Assembly: GCA_029204225.1 (NCBI GenBank)
Contig: CM055094.1
Coordinates: forward strand, 70,132,506-70,188,802
DNA from: Diphasiastrum complanatum
Taxonomy: Eukaryota > Streptophyta > Lycopodiopsida > Lycopodiales > Lycopodiaceae
DNA length: 56,297 nucleotides
Reading direction: 5' to 3'
The translations under genes were made by a program, and so were the position numbers. Positions 55,739-56,297 of the stretch are shown one piece after another (the first letter of the stretch is position 1; each line of letters begins with the position of its first letter). The notes under the pieces are model-generated. The model was not told the origin of the DNA, did not search any database, and was given only the letters and a program-made list of their open reading frames with translations.

Positions 55739-56297
55739 CTTAGCATGTTCTATCATCCGGTTTAGGTCCTCTAAAAAGTTCTGGCTGCCTTCAACTTTTC
55801 TTGTTTAAACCCTACAGCTGTGGGTGAGCGTGGCTGAAACCGTACATCAGCATAAATGGGCTGTATCCCGTAGCTGAATTTTTGGTACTGTTGTAAGCAA
55901 ACTCTAATATTGAGAGATACTCCTCCCAATTAGTCTGCCTCTTGCTGACGTATGCACGAAGCATATCCTCAAGCACCTGATTTACTCTCTCTGTTTGACC
56001 GTCCGTCTGTGGATGGTCGGTGGTACTCATTTAAGTTTAGTATGGAGATGATGGAATACTGCCCTCCAAAAATTTCCAGTAAACTTACTGTCCTGGTCGC
56101 TGACTATGCCGGAAGGTAGACCGTACAATTTAAATAACCCGTCTACAAACAACCTTGCTAACTCTGGAGCTCTAACAGTTGTTTTGGTCGGAATAAAATG
56201 AGCCATTTTGGTCAGACTAAGGGCTGCAACAACCCTCCTACCTTTAAACGCTCTGCTTTGTTTACTTGACATTTCTGGCAACTGGTTACATACTGTT
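55739..56297 (-). pseudogene. Integrase core of the outer element
   Basis: Minus-strand frames 56281-56027 ([29 protein letters not shown]) and 56030-55812 (STTDHPQTDGQTERVNQVLE) are integrase core. Compared with the copy at 32350-32449, 100 bp are deleted near 56210, removing the SMDFIVGLP block with the first catalytic aspartate and shifting the frame. A 1-nt loss at about 56030 shifts it again. The integrase is dead. Confidence 0.9.

Larger units (their letters stand above)
52503..56297 (-). mobile_element. Outer Ty3/gypsy family A element, interrupted, runs off the window
   Basis: On the minus strand this is the 3' part of a family A element: 3' LTR (52860-52503), polypurine tract GGGGGAGGGAG just inside it, the chromodomain end of pol (53386-52872), then, after an inserted element, integrase (55739-56297). 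The rest lies beyond the window. It was itself inserted into a LINE endonuclease sequence. Confidence 0.93.

Overview
The window looks like nuclear DNA of a land plant with a large, transposon-rich genome. A fern or other non-flowering vascular plant fits best, because the introns are huge, the retroelements are chromodomain Ty3/gypsy, and the MSH6 protein is clearly plant-like (with a Tudor domain) but not a close angiosperm copy. The lineage is an inference. No prokaryotic, organellar, tRNA, rRNA or CRISPR feature was seen.

The only host gene I can support is the 5' two-thirds of MSH6, the mismatch-repair MutS homologue, on the + strand. Ten exons lie at 8019-9204, 18298-18394, 18632-18734, 18960-19013, 19095-19169, 25500-25568, 25687-25770, 25902-26099, 40350-41038 and 41437-41566. 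They join with matching phases at GT-AG boundaries into one open frame of 895 codons: PCNA-binding box, Tudor domain, MutS I, MutS II and part of MutS III. The ATPase end is not in the window and must lie beyond at least 14.7 kb of intron 10. The gene therefore covers more than 48 kb, mostly transposon-derived intron.

Layout: 1-7400 is upstream DNA with Ty3/gypsy and Ty1/copia relics and long GA/CT microsatellites. Intron 1 (9.1 kb) holds a hAT relic that was split by a chromovirus LTR element, then a copia relic. Intron 5 (6.3 kb) holds a gypsy relic and a pair of LTR-like direct repeats. Intron 8 (14.3 kb) holds a gypsy element with a 1.3-kb-codon gag-pol frame (family A), a hAT transposase 3' half with its introns still recognisable, a second gypsy fragment (family C), a hAT 3' end, a LINE, and a GA microsatellite 25 bp before the exon 9 acceptor. 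Intron 10 holds copia scraps, a BED-finger protein frame without a transposase core, a solo LTR rich in CATGCA motifs, a young gypsy element (family B) with non-TG/CA LTR ends, a LINE endonuclease fragment, and a family A element that has been invaded by another family A element.

How parts relate: the retroelements carry reverse transcriptase, RNase H and integrase remains, several with lost catalytic residues. The hAT relics share BED fingers, AT-hook tails and dense short-motif clusters near their ends. The points most worth a second look are the family B LTR termini (AGTTA...TAACT), the 507-codon BED-only frame next to a GCGGTACC cluster, and the purine microsatellite sitting where exon 9 of MSH6 should have its pyrimidine tract.
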